Under the pieces are notes generated by a model that saw nothing but the letters and a program-made list of their open reading frames with translations, was not told where the DNA came from and searched no databases. From Oscillibacter sp. 1-3 (GTDB lineage Bacteria; Bacillota; Clostridia; Oscillospirales; Oscillospiraceae): a DNA stretch of 64,000 nucleotides. The number at the start of each line of letters is the position of its first letter. Positions within the stretch are counted from its first letter, which is position 1. Positions 1 through 9,029 of the stretch are shown one piece after another. A program made the translations under genes and the position numbers. The stretch lies in assembly GCF_000403435.2 (NCBI RefSeq), contig NZ_KE159708.1, forward strand, positions 425,295 to 489,294, written 5' to 3'.

Positions 1-1
1 G

Positions 2-334
2 CTCAGTGACCAGCTCCGCCGTCTGAAGGACCCCCGCGTCTCCCAAGTGGGCATGGTCTCCATTACCCGTGTGGATACCACCGGCGACCTGCGCTACGCA
101 CGGATCTACGTCAGCGTTTTGGACAAGTCTCAGGAGAAGGACGTCCTCAAGGGCCTGAAATCCGCCTCCGGCTTCCTCCGCCGGGAGCTGGGCCGCGCCC
201 TCCAGCTGCGCTATACCCCGGAGCTGCAGTTTATCGGCGACGACTCCATCCAGCACGGCGCCCATATTCTGGAGGTCCTGCGCCAGGTGGAGCGGGCGGA
301 CGAGGCCCGGGGCGGACCGGAGACGGAGGAGTGA
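2..334 (+). CDS. rbfA: Ribosome-binding factor A, 3' part (cut by window start)
   Basis: RbfA binds the 30S subunit and helps mature the 5' end of 16S rRNA. The open frame runs in from the window edge, so the true start lies outside. The 110 visible residues cover most of a protein normally about 115-125 residues long. They show the KH-like core (DPRVSQVGMVSITRV, then DLRYARIYVSVL) and the conserved GFLRRELGRALQLRYTPEL block before an acidic tail. The next gene follows after three bases, with its ribosome site inside the end of rbfA. The order rbfA-nrnA-truB-ribF is the common Firmicute arrangement downstream of nusA-infB. Confidence 0.93.
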   Translation, partial: LSDQLRRLKDPRVSQVGMVSITRVDTTGDLRYARIYVSVLDKSQEKDVLKGLKSASGFLRRELGRALQLRYTPELQFIGDDSIQHGAHILEVLRQVERADEARGGPETEE

Positions 335-337
335 GCC

Positions 338-1297
338 ATGCTGACAGTCTCTGAGACCGCCGCCCTGCTGCGGACGTTTGACAACGTGCTGATTCTCACC
401 CACGTCCGTCCGGACGGGGATACCGTGGGCTGTGCCGCCGCGCTGTGCGCGGGGCTCCGGGCGCTGGGCAGGACGGCTTATCTTTTGCCCAATCCCGGCC
501 TGACGGATACCACGGCGCCCTATTTCGCCCCCTACGCCGCCCCGGCGGACTTCGCGCCGGAGAAGGTGGTCTCCACGGACATCGCCGCGCTGAGTCTCCT
601 GCCGGAAAATGCCGAAACGTACCGGGACCGGGTGGACCTGGCCATAGATCACCACCCCTCCTTCGAGGGCTTCGGCCGGGCCAATCTCCTCCGGGCGGAG
701 GCCGCCGCCTGCGGGGAGCTGCTGTATGACGTTTTGCAGGAGCTGGGGCCCATCACGCCGGAAATCGCCCTGCCGCTGTATGTGGCGGTCTCCACGGACA
801 CCGGCTGCTTTGCCTACGCAAACACCACCGCGGAGACCCACCGGGTGGCGGCGGCGCTGATGGAGATGGGCATTGACTGCCGGACCGTGAACAAGGTGTT
901 CTTCCGCACCAAGACCCGGAAGCGGATGCAGCTGGAGGGGGCCATGCTGAGCGCCTGCGAGTTCTACGACCGGGACCGGGTGGCGGTCCTCTCCGTGCCG
1001 CTGGCTTTGATGGAGAAGTTCCAGGCCGCAGAGAGCGACGCCGAGGATCTGTCCGCCCTGGGGGGCCAGATCCAAGGAGTGGACTGCGCCGTCACCATGC
1101 GGGAGCTGCGGCCGGACGTGTGGAAGCTGTCCCTGCGCACCGGGGACCGGGTCAACGCGACCCGTGCCTGCGGCATCTTAGGCGGCGGCGGCCACGCGGC
1201 GGCGGCGGGCTGCACCGTGGAGGCCCCCTGGGCGGAGGCCAAACGGCGGATTCTGGATGCGGTAGCCCAGGTGGCGCCGGACTTTTCCGCAGATTAG
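338..1297 (+). CDS. nrnA: Bifunctional oligoribonuclease / PAP phosphatase (DHH family)
   Basis: NrnA degrades short RNA oligomers to mononucleotides and dephosphorylates 3'-phosphoadenosine 5'-phosphate in the cytoplasm. At 319 residues it has normal family length. The DHH domain is marked by THVRPDGD near residues 21-28 and the metal-binding AIDHHPS near 103-109. The C-terminal DHHA1 domain carries the substrate-binding GGGGHAAAAG motif near 283-292. The ATG is preceded by GGAGGAG that overlaps the end of rbfA, which indicates translational coupling within the operon. Confidence 0.93.
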   Translation: MLTVSETAALLRTFDNVLILTHVRPDGDTVGCAAALCAGLRALGRTAYLLPNPGLTDTTAPYFAPYAAPADFAPEKVVSTDIAALSLLPENAETYRDRVDLAIDHHPSFEGFGRANLLRAEAAACGELLYDVLQELGPITPEIALPLYVAVSTDTGCFAYANTTAETHRVAAALMEMGIDCRTVNKVFFRTKTRKRMQLEGAMLSACEFYDRDRVAVLSVPLALMEKFQAAESDAEDLSALGGQIQGVDCAVTMRELRPDVWKLSLRTGDRVNATRACGILGGGGHAAAAGCTVEAPWAEAKRRILDAVAQVAPDFSAD

Positions 1298-1365
1298 GAG
1301 TGAGGAGCTGGGAGGACGGACCGGGGAGAGACGTGAAGCGCCCTGCCGGATTTCCCATAGATGCT

Positions 1366-2232
1366 ATGGCAAGTGGAATTTTAGTGATCGACAAGCCCGC
1401 CGGGTGGACCTCCATGGACGTGTGCGCCAAGATTCGGGGAATTCTCCATGAGAAGCGGGTGGGCCACGGCGGGACCCTGGACCCCATGGCCACCGGCGTG
1501 CTGCCGGTGTTTGTGGGGCAGGCCACCAAGGCCGTGGAGTTCGCGGAGAACAGCCGCAAGGAGTATATCGCCGGGCTGCGGCTGGGCCTCGTCACCGACA
1601 CCCAGGACACCACCGGCGAGACGCTGGAGGCCCGCCCGGTCACAGTCTCCCGGCAGGAGCTGGAGGCTGCGCTGGACCGCTTTCGGGGGGAGATTCAGCA
1701 GATACCCCCCATGTACTCCGCCGTAAAGGTGCAGGGGAAGAAGCTCTATGAGCTGGCCCGGAAGGGCCGGGAGGTGGAGCGAAAGCCCCGGCCCGTGACC
1801 ATTCACGCCCTGGAGCTGCTGGAGCAGGCGGGGGAGACGGATTACCGCCTCCGCTGTGTCTGCTCCAAGGGCACGTACATCCGCACCCTCTGCCACGACA
1901 TCGGGCAGGTCCTGGGCTGCGGCGGCGCCATGTACGAGCTCCGCCGCGCCATGGCGGCGGAGTTCACCCTGGCGGAGGCCGTGACCATTGAGGATGTCCA
2001 GGAGCGGGGCGAGGCGCTGCTGCGGCCCGTGGACAGCCTGTTCGCCCAATATCCGGCCCTGACGGTCCGCTCCGCGGGGGTGGAGCGGCGGGTTTGCAGC
2101 GGCGGCGGCTTCACCGAGAGGGGACTGGCCGACGGTACCTACCGGGTCTACGGGCGGGAGGGGGCGTTTCTCTGCCTGTCCAGGGCCGCCGGCGGTGAAG
2201 TGACCGCCATCAAAAACTTTTTTGGAGCGTAA
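1366..2232 (+). CDS. truB: tRNA pseudouridine(55) synthase
   Basis: TruB makes pseudouridine 55 in the T-loop of tRNAs. The product of 288 residues begins GILVIDKPAGWTS. It contains the catalytic block GHGGTLDPMATGVLP (the aspartate of GTLDP is the nucleophile), MYSAVKVQGKKLYELARKG and CSKGTYIRTLCHDIG. I place the start at ATG 1366 because family members begin just before GILVIDKP. An in-frame GTG at 1333 has a better ribosome site (GGGGAG) and would add 11 residues, so the start is unsettled. ribF follows after two bases. Confidence 0.92.
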   Translation: MASGILVIDKPAGWTSMDVCAKIRGILHEKRVGHGGTLDPMATGVLPVFVGQATKAVEFAENSRKEYIAGLRLGLVTDTQDTTGETLEARPVTVSRQELEAALDRFRGEIQQIPPMYSAVKVQGKKLYELARKGREVERKPRPVTIHALELLEQAGETDYRLRCVCSKGTYIRTLCHDIGQVLGCGGAMYELRRAMAAEFTLAEAVTIEDVQERGEALLRPVDSLFAQYPALTVRSAGVERRVCSGGGFTERGLADGTYRVYGREGAFLCLSRAAGGEVTAIKNFFGA

Positions 2233-2234
2233 CC

Positions 2235-3143
2235 ATGTCCATGAAGGAACGAGTGATAGCCCTGGGCTTTTTTGACGGGGTCCATCTGGGCCACGGGGCG
2301 CTGCTGCGCCGGGCCGCGGAGGCCGCCGCAGAGCGGGGGGCGGTTCCCGCCGTGTTCACCTTTGACCGCCCGCCCAAGGAGGTGGTCACCGGGGTGCCCT
2401 GTCCCCTGATTAACTCCCCGGAGGACCGCCGGGAGCTGGTGAGCCGGCTGTACGGCATTCGGGAGGTCATCATGGCCCCCTTTGACCGCGAGATGATGAC
2501 CACCGGCTGGGAGGACTTCATCACGGAGATCCTGGTGGGGCGGTACCACGCCGTCCATCTGGTGGCGGGCCACGACCACCGTTTCGGCCACAAAAACCAG
2601 GGGACGCCGGAGCTTCTGCGGGAGAAGTGCGCCCAGCTGGGGCTGGGGTGCGACATCATTCCCAAGGTGGAGATCGGCGGTCTCACCGTCAGCTCCACCT
2701 ACATCCGCCGCCTTCTGGAGCTGGGACAGACGGAGCGTGCCGCCCAATTCCTGGGCCACCCCCACACCCTGACGGGAGCCGTCCGCCACGGGCGGGGCGT
2801 GGGATCGACCCGGCTGTTTCCCACCGCCAACCTGGTGATCCCGCCCCATGTGCTGGTGCCCAGCCACGGGGTCTACGTCACCCGGGTCTATCTTCCCGAT
2901 GGGGAGCACTACGCCGCCGTCACCAACGTGGGCACCCGGCCCACATTGGACAACGGCGCGGACGTCACTGTGGAGGCCTGCATCCTGGACTTCCAGGGGG
3001 ATTTGTACGGACAGACGCTGCGCCTGGAGTTCTACCGGCACCTGCGGGACGAGATGCGCTTTGACTCTCTGGACGCCCTGCGGGCCCGGATTGCCGCCGA
3101 CGCGGAGACCACCCGGCGGTATTTTGAGGAGAATCCCGTGTAA
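2235..3143 (+). CDS. ribF: Bifunctional riboflavin kinase / FAD synthetase
   Basis: RibF phosphorylates riboflavin to FMN and adenylates FMN to FAD. Its 302 residues fit the family. The N-terminal FAD synthetase domain has the nucleotide-binding GFFDGVHLGH at residues 10-19 and GHDHRFGHK. The C-terminal riboflavin kinase domain begins near HTLTGAVRHGRGVGSTRLFPTAN and includes GVYVTRVYLPDG, TNVGTRPT and LRLEFYRHLRDE. It is the last gene of the rbfA operon and starts two bases after truB. Confidence 0.94.
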   Translation: MSMKERVIALGFFDGVHLGHGALLRRAAEAAAERGAVPAVFTFDRPPKEVVTGVPCPLINSPEDRRELVSRLYGIREVIMAPFDREMMTTGWEDFITEILVGRYHAVHLVAGHDHRFGHKNQGTPELLREKCAQLGLGCDIIPKVEIGGLTVSSTYIRRLLELGQTERAAQFLGHPHTLTGAVRHGRGVGSTRLFPTANLVIPPHVLVPSHGVYVTRVYLPDGEHYAAVTNVGTRPTLDNGADVTVEACILDFQGDLYGQTLRLEFYRHLRDEMRFDSLDALRARIAADAETTRRYFEENPV

Positions 3144-3232
3144 GGCGGGAAACAGCACGGTAAAGAATACAGATTCAAATCGGAGGCGTGTGCCTCCCAG
3201 CGGGTATTCTGCTTTGAAAGGGGGGAAGCGCT

Positions 3233-3730
3233 GTGAAACGGCACCGGAGGTGGCTGATTCTGCTGCTTTGCGCCGGCTTTTGCATTGGTGGAGTGAGGCT
3301 GATCCTATGGGCCACGGCAGACTGGCCCGCACTGGAGGAACCTGTCTCATATCCCGTCAATCAGGTCGAGGGCTTTGAACTTACCATCGGGGAGCCGTCA
3401 TGGTCTCCCTTCACGGGATACACAATTCAGTGGTCCGTATCGGCGGAGTCCGAGGAGATCTACGTCTTCGTCAGCGACGTGCCTTGTTTTGAATATCTGG
3501 AGCGCTGTGTTGACGGACAGTGGTATCGTTTGGCACGTTCGCAGGAGAATCTTCCCTACAATCCGCTGGAGTTCTCGCTGGGCGGGCAAACCAGCACTTT
3601 TCAGGGGAGCATGGTCCAAAAATATGGCCACTATGGCACCCGCCTGGAGAGAGGGAACTATCGGCTGGTACTGGAAATGAGAGCGGAGGATGGAACACCC
3701 TGCTATCTGGCGGCGGGCTTTGACGTCTGA
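3233..3730 (+). CDS. Small membrane-anchored or exported protein, possible Ig-like fold
   Basis: The GTG start at 3233 sits behind a strong AAAGGGGGG ribosome site. The 165 residues begin with KRHRR and a hydrophobic stretch (residues 7-27), so the protein is probably anchored or secreted. The remainder is a beta-rich domain with VDGQWYRLAR and RGNYRLVLEM near the end. This pattern resembles short bacterial Ig-like domains that occur alone in gut Clostridia. That family link is an impression, not a clear signature. It lies 89 bases after ribF and ends before a bidirectional terminator, so it may be read through from the rbfA operon or transcribed alone. Function unknown. Confidence 0.75.
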   Translation: MKRHRRWLILLLCAGFCIGGVRLILWATADWPALEEPVSYPVNQVEGFELTIGEPSWSPFTGYTIQWSVSAESEEIYVFVSDVPCFEYLERCVDGQWYRLARSQENLPYNPLEFSLGGQTSTFQGSMVQKYGHYGTRLERGNYRLVLEMRAEDGTPCYLAAGFDV

Positions 3731-3811
3731 TCGGGAGCGGGCGCAACGGGCCCCAGTCTGCCTTCTAACGGATAACTCCGCTGTACATATCATGGCACAT
3801 AGTAAAAACGC

Positions 3812-3853
3812 CCCGCGCAGGCTATGCTGGCCTGCGCGGGACGTTGCCTTTTC
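3812..3853. terminator. Bidirectional intrinsic terminator
   Basis: A GC-rich hairpin (CCCGCGCAGGC pairing with GCCTGCGCGGG, loop tatgctg) is followed by a T-rich run on the plus strand (ttgcctttt). On the minus strand it is followed by GTTTTTACT. It separates the plus-strand gene ending at 3730 from the minus-strand gene ending at 3874. Confidence 0.8.
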
Positions 3854-3873
3854 GGCGGTGTATATAGTTTTTT

Positions 3874-4146
3874 TCAGATCAGCGCCACAACCAGCCACAC
3901 AAGGCCGATGCCCGCCGCCCCCATCAGGGTGTACAGCGCCGGGCTCAGGTCCCGCCAGGCCCGGCTCAGCCGTCCGTGACCGCTGCCAGCGTAGCTGCGG
4001 GCCACCCGCTTGGCCTCCTCCACCAGCTCCCGGGAGGTGACGCCCTCCCCGGCGGCGTCGTTGCGCACAATGAAGATCGCCTGCTCAAAAAACCGCTGGT
4101 CCGGGGAATCCACCACCACGACCCGCCTGGAAATACCTTTTACCAT
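3874..4146 (-). CDS. Conserved small protein with C-terminal membrane anchor
   Basis: The product of 90 residues begins MVKGISRRVVVVDSPDQRFF. It has a soluble N-terminal part (VVVDSPD and FEQAIFIVRND, typical of a short alpha/beta unit) and one C-terminal hydrophobic segment, ALYTLMGAAGIGLVWLVVALI. The start at 4146 has GGAGG only three bases upstream. A TTG at 4164 would add six residues but has no ribosome site. It follows spoIIE on the same strand after about 80 bases. I recognise the pattern as a recurring small protein of Oscillospiraceae without a known function. Confidence 0.7.
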   Translation of the reverse strand: MVKGISRRVVVVDSPDQRFFEQAIFIVRNDAAGEGVTSRELVEEAKRVARSYAGSGHGRLSRAWRDLSPALYTLMGAAGIGLVWLVVALI

Positions 4147-4228
4147 GTTCCTCCATGCCTCCAACTAACCATTTGAGATACTTCCATTTTTCCGCAGAGC
4201 GGGAAATTTTATACTGCCTTGCGCCGGA

Positions 4229-6271
4229 TTACACCTTTTTTGCCGCGCCCTCCCTGGGCCGGTAGAGCACCTGGATGCCGCAGTCGTCCTGGAGACGCTC
4301 CCGGCGGATGCTCTCCGACAAAATCAGCCCCGCCAGGGTCTGGGGGTCCTCCCCCTCCCAGCCGGCCAGCAGGTCCTGGAGCCACTCGTCCCGGCCCGGG
4401 TCCGCCACGCCGTCGCTGATCATCACCGCGAAGCCGCCGGGGTCCAGGCTCACCCTGGTCACATCCGGCGCTGCCGGGGCGCCCCGGAGACCCGCTGGCA
4501 GGGTGCCGCCGGTGACCCGCCGGACCACGCCCCCCTTTTTCAGGTAGCTGGGTGCCGCGCCGAATTTGTAAAAGGCCGTCTCCCCGGTGGCGGGGTCGCA
4601 GGTGCACAGGTCAATGGTGGTGAAGCTGCCGGTCTCCGCCCCCCGGAGGGCCATGGCGGAGTTCAGCGTCTTGAGGGCCGCCTCCGGCTCCACTCCGGCC
4701 TCCAGGAACTGGCGCAGCAGGCGGCAGATCAGGGAGGACTCCTTCCGGGCGGCCTCGCCGCTGCCCATGCCGTCGGCCAGCAGGAGGCACCAGAGGCCGT
4801 CCTCCCGCCGGAAGGACACCACCGTGTCCCCGCAGACCGTCTCCCCGTCCCGGGGCCGCAGGGCCGCGCCCACCTGGCAGGGGGGAGCGGCTCCCGCCGC
4901 CGTCACGGTCTCTCCAAGCCCCGCGGCGGTGGCGGTCAGCAGCTCGGAGAGCTGGGCGTACTGCCCCTTGGCGCTGCGGCGGGTCTCCTCCAGCTGGCGG
5001 CGGTACTGCCGCCGCAAAAGAAAGGCGGACAGCTCCCCGTTGATGGCGGTCAAAAAGTCCGGCAGGTGGATGCAGCGCCCGGTGAAGTGGGCGGGGAAGT
5101 CCTTGGGCAGGGCCCGGCCCCGCTCCAGCAGGTAGGGGGTGGCGTCGTTGAAGGCGTTGAAGGTGCCGGTGTACTCCTTCTGCCAGCAGAGGTCGCACAG
5201 GGCGCAGCCCCGGCAGACCTTCTCCGCCGCCCGGTCGAAGACGATGGCAGGGTTCTCGTCGGTGGACGGGGGCGTGCGGCCCATGCTGTCGTAGAGCTCC
5301 CGCAGGGCCGCTGCCGCCCGGTTCAGCTGGTCCTTCAGCCGTCCGCCGGACGCGGCGGCGGTCTCCGCGCTCTCCGCCCGCCGCACCCGCTTCCCGCCGA
5401 AGAGCCGCCCCGGCAGCAGCAGAAAGAGAGCCGTCCCGAGGGAGGACTCCAACAGCAGCGGTCCCGCCAGGGGCGTCCGGGCCGGCAGCAGAGCCGCAAT
5501 GGAGGAGACGAAGAAGGCCAGTCCCGCCGCAGCCCGCCCCCCGGGGAGGCGGCTGCCGGCCAAAAGACCGCCGAGACCATAGGCGGCGGCAAACAGCACG
5601 CCTCCTGTCCCGGCGCAGAGGTCCGCCGTCAATCCGGCTCCCAGGCCGGCGGCGGCCCCCGCCGCGGGCCCCTTCTCATAGGCGGTGTAGGCCAGCAGCA
5701 GACACAGCAGAGCCCGTCCCACGGAGACGCCGGAGATCGTGAGGTCGCTGACGGCGGTCAGCAGAGCCGCCGCCAGGAACAGCAGGCTCTCCGGAGCCGG
5801 CCGGTCCCCCGCCGGCCGCAGAAGGGGGCGGAAAAACCAGGCGGACACCCCTGTCAGCGCGGCGGCGGCTATGTAGGGTGCCAGATGCTCTGCGGGAGCC
5901 AGGGACTGGATGACGTAGATTCCTCCCACCGCGGCGAAGAGCGCGGAAGACGCCAGGGGCATGAACAGCGGCCGCCTCCACAGGGCGGTCCCCCGAAAGG
6001 TGGCTGAGGCGGTGAGGATCAGGATGCCCGCCGCCAGAAAGGGCAGGGCGTCGCCGAACTCCAGAAACAGCGCCGCGCCCACCCCGGCGCCAGCCAGAGC
6101 GGCGATTCCCTCGCCTCCGGGGCCCGCCGCCGCGATACAGCCCAGGGCAAAGGGGGCGTGGCCGTCCGGGGTCTGACTGGCGGTCAGAGCCGCCGCCAGG
6201 AAGAAGCGAATTCCCCAGGACAGCAGGTACGCCGGCGGCTGCCGCCGAAGAGTGATTTGACCGTATCTCAC
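4229..6271 (-). CDS. spoIIE: Stage II sporulation protein E, PP2C-type phosphatase
   Basis: SpoIIE dephosphorylates the anti-anti-sigma factor SpoIIAA at the polar septum and so activates sigma-F in the forespore. The 680 residues show a hydrophobic N-terminal half with about ten membrane segments and a cytoplasmic middle region (CRGCALCDLCWQKE). The PP2C domain starts near AALRPRDGETVCGDT, with the metal-binding LLADGMGSGEAA, NSAMALRGAETGSFTTIDL and VAVMISDGVADPGRDEW-like C-terminal motifs. I chose GTG 6271 because GGAGGG lies seven bases upstream; a TTG at 6286 overlaps that ribosome site. It is shorter than the roughly 820 residues of B. subtilis SpoIIE. It is the clearest evidence that the organism forms spores. 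Confidence 0.92.
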   Translation of the reverse strand: MRYGQITLRRQPPAYLLSWGIRFFLAAALTASQTPDGHAPFALGCIAAAGPGGEGIAALAGAGVGAALFLEFGDALPFLAAGILILTASATFRGTALWRRPLFMPLASSALFAAVGGIYVIQSLAPAEHLAPYIAAAALTGVSAWFFRPLLRPAGDRPAPESLLFLAAALLTAVSDLTISGVSVGRALLCLLLAYTAYEKGPAAGAAAGLGAGLTADLCAGTGGVLFAAAYGLGGLLAGSRLPGGRAAAGLAFFVSSIAALLPARTPLAGPLLLESSLGTALFLLLPGRLFGGKRVRRAESAETAAASGGRLKDQLNRAAAALRELYDSMGRTPPSTDENPAIVFDRAAEKVCRGCALCDLCWQKEYTGTFNAFNDATPYLLERGRALPKDFPAHFTGRCIHLPDFLTAINGELSAFLLRRQYRRQLEETRRSAKGQYAQLSELLTATAAGLGETVTAAGAAPPCQVGAALRPRDGETVCGDTVVSFRREDGLWCLLLADGMGSGEAARKESSLICRLLRQFLEAGVEPEAALKTLNSAMALRGAETGSFTTIDLCTCDPATGETAFYKFGAAPSYLKKGGVVRRVTGGTLPAGLRGAPAAPDVTRVSLDPGGFAVMISDGVADPGRDEWLQDLLAGWEGEDPQTLAGLILSESIRRERLQDDCGIQVLYRPREGAAKKV

Positions 6272-6402
6272 AGCTTGTCCCTCCAAAAATTATGGTTTTC
6301 CACCAGTTTACCCTTTGGAGGGGGAGAATCCCGTCGGGAAAAGTTTTTTTTGAATTTCCCGTTGGGGAAATGGGGGCCCCTGCGGGGGGGCGGGGGATTT
6401 CG

Positions 6403-6509
6403 TGCCTCGGGCGCGGACGGGGGTGTACCGCCCTTCTGGCGGGGGAGGTTTTTTCTCGCCCTGACGGGCGGGGTGGATTTCAGCCATCATCATGGCTGAA
6501 ATCCACCCC
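6403..6509. repeat. Dispersed hairpin repeat, family A, copy 1
   Basis: The element contains CTCGCCCTGACGGGCGGGG followed by a perfect 18-bp stem (GGGGTGGATTTCAGCCAT and its complement, loop catc). Related copies lie at 27589-27676 and 61500-61603. The upstream part (GCCTCGGGCGCGGACGG, then CCGCCC) also matches the foldback at 48316-48435. It fills most of the gap between spoIIE and dusB. Confidence 0.75.
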
Positions 6510-6516
6510 TTGTCAT

Positions 6517-6545
6517 TTGACATTTCCCCATAAGAATGGTATTTT
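6517..6545 (+). promoter_or_regulatory. Candidate sigma-A promoter for dusB-sigma operon
   Basis: TTGACA at 6517-6522 and TATTTT at 6540-6545 are separated by exactly 17 bases, 32 bases before the dusB start. The -10 box is a weak match. Confidence 0.55.
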
Positions 6546-6577
6546 TGATAAGATAAAAGAGAAAGGGAGGCCGCCCT

Positions 6578-7546
6578 ATGCGTATTGGAACAGTAGACGT
6601 CCCCTCACAGCTGGCCCTGGCCCCGATGGCGGGGGTGACGGACGCCGCCTTCCGCCGGATTTGCGCGGAGCAGGGCGCGGGCTATACGGTCACGGAGCTC
6701 ATCTCCTCCAGGGCGCTGTGCTATCACGACAAAAAGACCTTCTCCCTCCTGCGGCAGTTCCCCGGAGAGCACCCCGCCGCCGTGCAGATCTTCGGCAGCG
6801 ACCCGGCGTGCATGGCGGAGGCGGCCCAGATTGCCCTGGAGGCCTCTGGGGCGGACATCATTGACATCAACATGGGCTGTCCCATGGGGAAGGTCGTGAA
6901 CAACGGCGACGGCGCGGCGCTGATGCGCGACCCGGAGAGGGCCGGCCGCATTGTGGAGGCGGTGGTGCGGGCCGTGCCTGTGCCCGTTACCGCCAAGTTT
7001 CGCCGGGGCTGGGACATGGGCAGCTGCAACTGTGTGGAGTTCGCCCAAATTCTGGAGCAGGCGGGCGTCTCTGCCGTGGCGGTCCACGGGCGGACCCGGG
7101 CCCAGGTCTACGGCGGGCAGGCGGACTGGAACTGCATCCGGCAGGTGAAGGAGGCGGTCTCCGTCCCCGTCTTTGCCAACGGCGACATCTGGAAGCCGGA
7201 GGACGCCGTCCGCATTCTGCGGCACACCGGGGCCGACGGGGCCATGATCGGCCGGGGATGCTTCGGCAATCCCTGGATCTTCCGCCAGGCCGCCGCCGCC
7301 CTGGCGGGGAAGCCCATTCCGCCCCTGCCGCCCCTTGCGGAGCGGTGTGACACCGCCGTGCGGCAGTTTGAGCTGGCGGCGGAGATCAAAGGGGAGCGGG
7401 TGGCCGTGCTGGAGGCCCGGCGGCACTACTGCTGGTATCTCAAGGGCGTGCCCCACTCGGGGTATTACAAGGAGCAGATCGTACAGATGAATACCCTGGA
7501 GGACGTCTGCCGGGTGACAAGGGGGATCAAACGGGATTTGAAATGA
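6578..7546 (+). CDS. dusB: tRNA-dihydrouridine synthase
   Basis: This flavoenzyme reduces specific uridines in tRNA to dihydrouridine. The 322 residues have the FMN-binding LALAPMAGVTDAAFR near the N-terminus and the INMGCPMGKVVNNGDGAALM block, which carries the catalytic cysteine. FANGDIW and GADGAMIGRGCFGNPWIF bind the cofactor phosphate. The ribosome site is AAAGGGAGG. The last four bases overlap the start of the sigma-factor gene (ATGA), so the two are translationally coupled. Confidence 0.93.
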   Translation: MRIGTVDVPSQLALAPMAGVTDAAFRRICAEQGAGYTVTELISSRALCYHDKKTFSLLRQFPGEHPAAVQIFGSDPACMAEAAQIALEASGADIIDINMGCPMGKVVNNGDGAALMRDPERAGRIVEAVVRAVPVPVTAKFRRGWDMGSCNCVEFAQILEQAGVSAVAVHGRTRAQVYGGQADWNCIRQVKEAVSVPVFANGDIWKPEDAVRILRHTGADGAMIGRGCFGNPWIFRQAAAALAGKPIPPLPPLAERCDTAVRQFELAAEIKGERVAVLEARRHYCWYLKGVPHSGYYKEQIVQMNTLEDVCRVTRGIKRDLK

Positions 7547-8157
7547 ACGCTTTACAGGAACGGCAATGGGTGGAGGCCGCCCGCCGAGGAAACCAGGAGG
7601 CCTTTGAACATCTGGTGCGGGCCTATGAGAAGCGGGTCCTGGCGCTGACATTTCGAATGTGCGGCAATCCGGAGGATGGGGCTGAGGCCGCCCAGGAGGC
7701 CTTTCTGGCGGCCTGGCAGGGGCTGGAGTCCTTTCGGGGCGAGGCCAGCTTCTCCACCTGGCTGTACCGCCTGGCGTCCAACGCCTGTGTGGACCTGCTG
7801 CGCCGGGAGGGGCGGCACCGCGCCGCCGCGGGACCCTCGCTGGACGACGAAGAGCTGAATCTGGACGCGGTGGACCCCGCCCCCACGCCCCAGGAGGCGG
7901 CGGAGCGGGCGGAGCTGCGGCGTCAGATCGAAAGCGGGCTTCGGGAGCTGCCGGCGGAGTACCGGCAGGTGCTGGTCCTGCGGGAGATGCATCAGCTGAG
8001 CTATGAGGAGATCGGGCAGACCCTGTCCCTGGACCCGGGGACGGTGAAATCCCGCATCAGCCGGGGGCGGAAGCGGCTGGGAAAATTTTTGCTGGAGAGC
8101 GGGAACTTTTCCGGCCGGACGCCGTCTAAAGAAGCAGAAGAGGAGGGCTGCCAATGA
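7543..8157 (+). CDS. ECF-type RNA polymerase sigma factor
   Basis: A sigma-70 family factor of 204 residues without region 1 or 3, as in ECF/SigW-like factors. Region 2 spans about residues 10-85 (ALTFRMCGNPEDGAEAAQEAF and FSTWLYRLASNACVDLLR). Region 4 spans about 125-180, with the helix-turn-helix YEEIGQTLSLDPGTVKSRISRGRKRL. It overlaps dusB and the downstream anti-sigma gene by four bases each. The pairing indicates a membrane-signal-responsive regulon, probably envelope stress. The target genes are not visible here. Confidence 0.9.
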   Translation: MNALQERQWVEAARRGNQEAFEHLVRAYEKRVLALTFRMCGNPEDGAEAAQEAFLAAWQGLESFRGEASFSTWLYRLASNACVDLLRREGRHRAAAGPSLDDEELNLDAVDPAPTPQEAAERAELRRQIESGLRELPAEYRQVLVLREMHQLSYEEIGQTLSLDPGTVKSRISRGRKRLGKFLLESGNFSGRTPSKEAEEEGCQ

Positions 8158-9023
8158 AATACTGTGAGAAATTCGCGGCCCTGCTGGACCCGTATGTGGA
8201 CGGGGAGCTGTCCGTGGAGGAGGCCGGTCGGGTACGGGCGCACCTGGAGCGCTGTCCCGGCTGCCGGAGCTATGCGGACGCCGCCCTGGCCATCCGGGCC
8301 GCCTTCCCGGAGGCGGAGGAAACGGCGGTGCCGGAGGGGTTTGCCGAAGGCGTCATGGCTGCCGTCCGGGAGCTGGAGGCCGCAAAAGCGGAGAAGGCCC
8401 CGCCCAATGCCCGGCGGCATGTGCACTGGAAAAAAATTCTCCTGCCCCTGGCGGCCTGCTTTGCGATGGTTTTGGTGCTGCGGAGCATGCCGGGCGGCGG
8501 GAGCGCACTTCCGGCTGATGGCAGCACCGCCGCCCCCGCCGCCATGGACGCCGCCGAAAGCGGCGGGCAGTACGGCCTTGTGGGCGCCGCCCCGCATATG
8601 GAGGCGGCTGACGACCTTCCCGCGGAGGCGGATGCCGAGTCCGCACCGGCGCCCCGAATGATTACGGAGGCGCCCACCGCCTCCCAGGACGGCCCTTCCG
8701 CCCCTCTTGGCAGCGGCCTGCCGGACGGGGCCGCTCTGCAGCCGGGGGAGGGGAAGACGGCGAAGATCTCCGGCGCCGCTGAGGCGCTGTATGTGTGTAA
8801 GTGCCGGGCCATCCGCCTGACGGCGGCCCAGGCCGGAGAGCTGCTGGCGGACCTGCCCTATACCACGGGGGAGGACGGCATCCGCTGCTACCAGCTGTCC
8901 GGCGGGGACTTTGACGCCCTGCTGGAGACCCTGGCGGAGCGGGGCGTCGTTCCGCCGGAAGAGACGGCAGAGACGGAGTACCTCCCCGAGGGGTATGATC
9001 TGGTGTATGTGACGGAAGAATAG
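8154..9023 (+). CDS. Zinc-finger anti-sigma factor, membrane-spanning
   Basis: Holds the preceding ECF sigma factor inactive at the membrane until an envelope signal arrives (family role, RsiW-like). The 289 residues start with a zinc-binding anti-sigma domain (residues 1-45) containing HLERCPGC, the H-x3-C-x2-C signature. One membrane segment follows near residues 88-106 (ILLPLAACFAMVLVLRS). The extracytoplasmic part is rich in Ala, Pro and acidic residues and ends in a folded-looking C-terminal segment. The start overlaps the sigma gene by four bases (ATGA). Confidence 0.87.
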   Translation: MKYCEKFAALLDPYVDGELSVEEAGRVRAHLERCPGCRSYADAALAIRAAFPEAEETAVPEGFAEGVMAAVRELEAAKAEKAPPNARRHVHWKKILLPLAACFAMVLVLRSMPGGGSALPADGSTAAPAAMDAAESGGQYGLVGAAPHMEAADDLPAEADAESAPAPRMITEAPTASQDGPSAPLGSGLPDGAALQPGEGKTAKISGAAEALYVCKCRAIRLTAAQAGELLADLPYTTGEDGIRCYQLSGGDFDALLETLAERGVVPPEETAETEYLPEGYDLVYVTEE

Positions 9024-9029
9024 GGAAGA

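Noticed and set aside
6292..6577. Frames in the gap between spoIIE and dusB
   Set aside because: They are translations of the family A repeat and G-runs.
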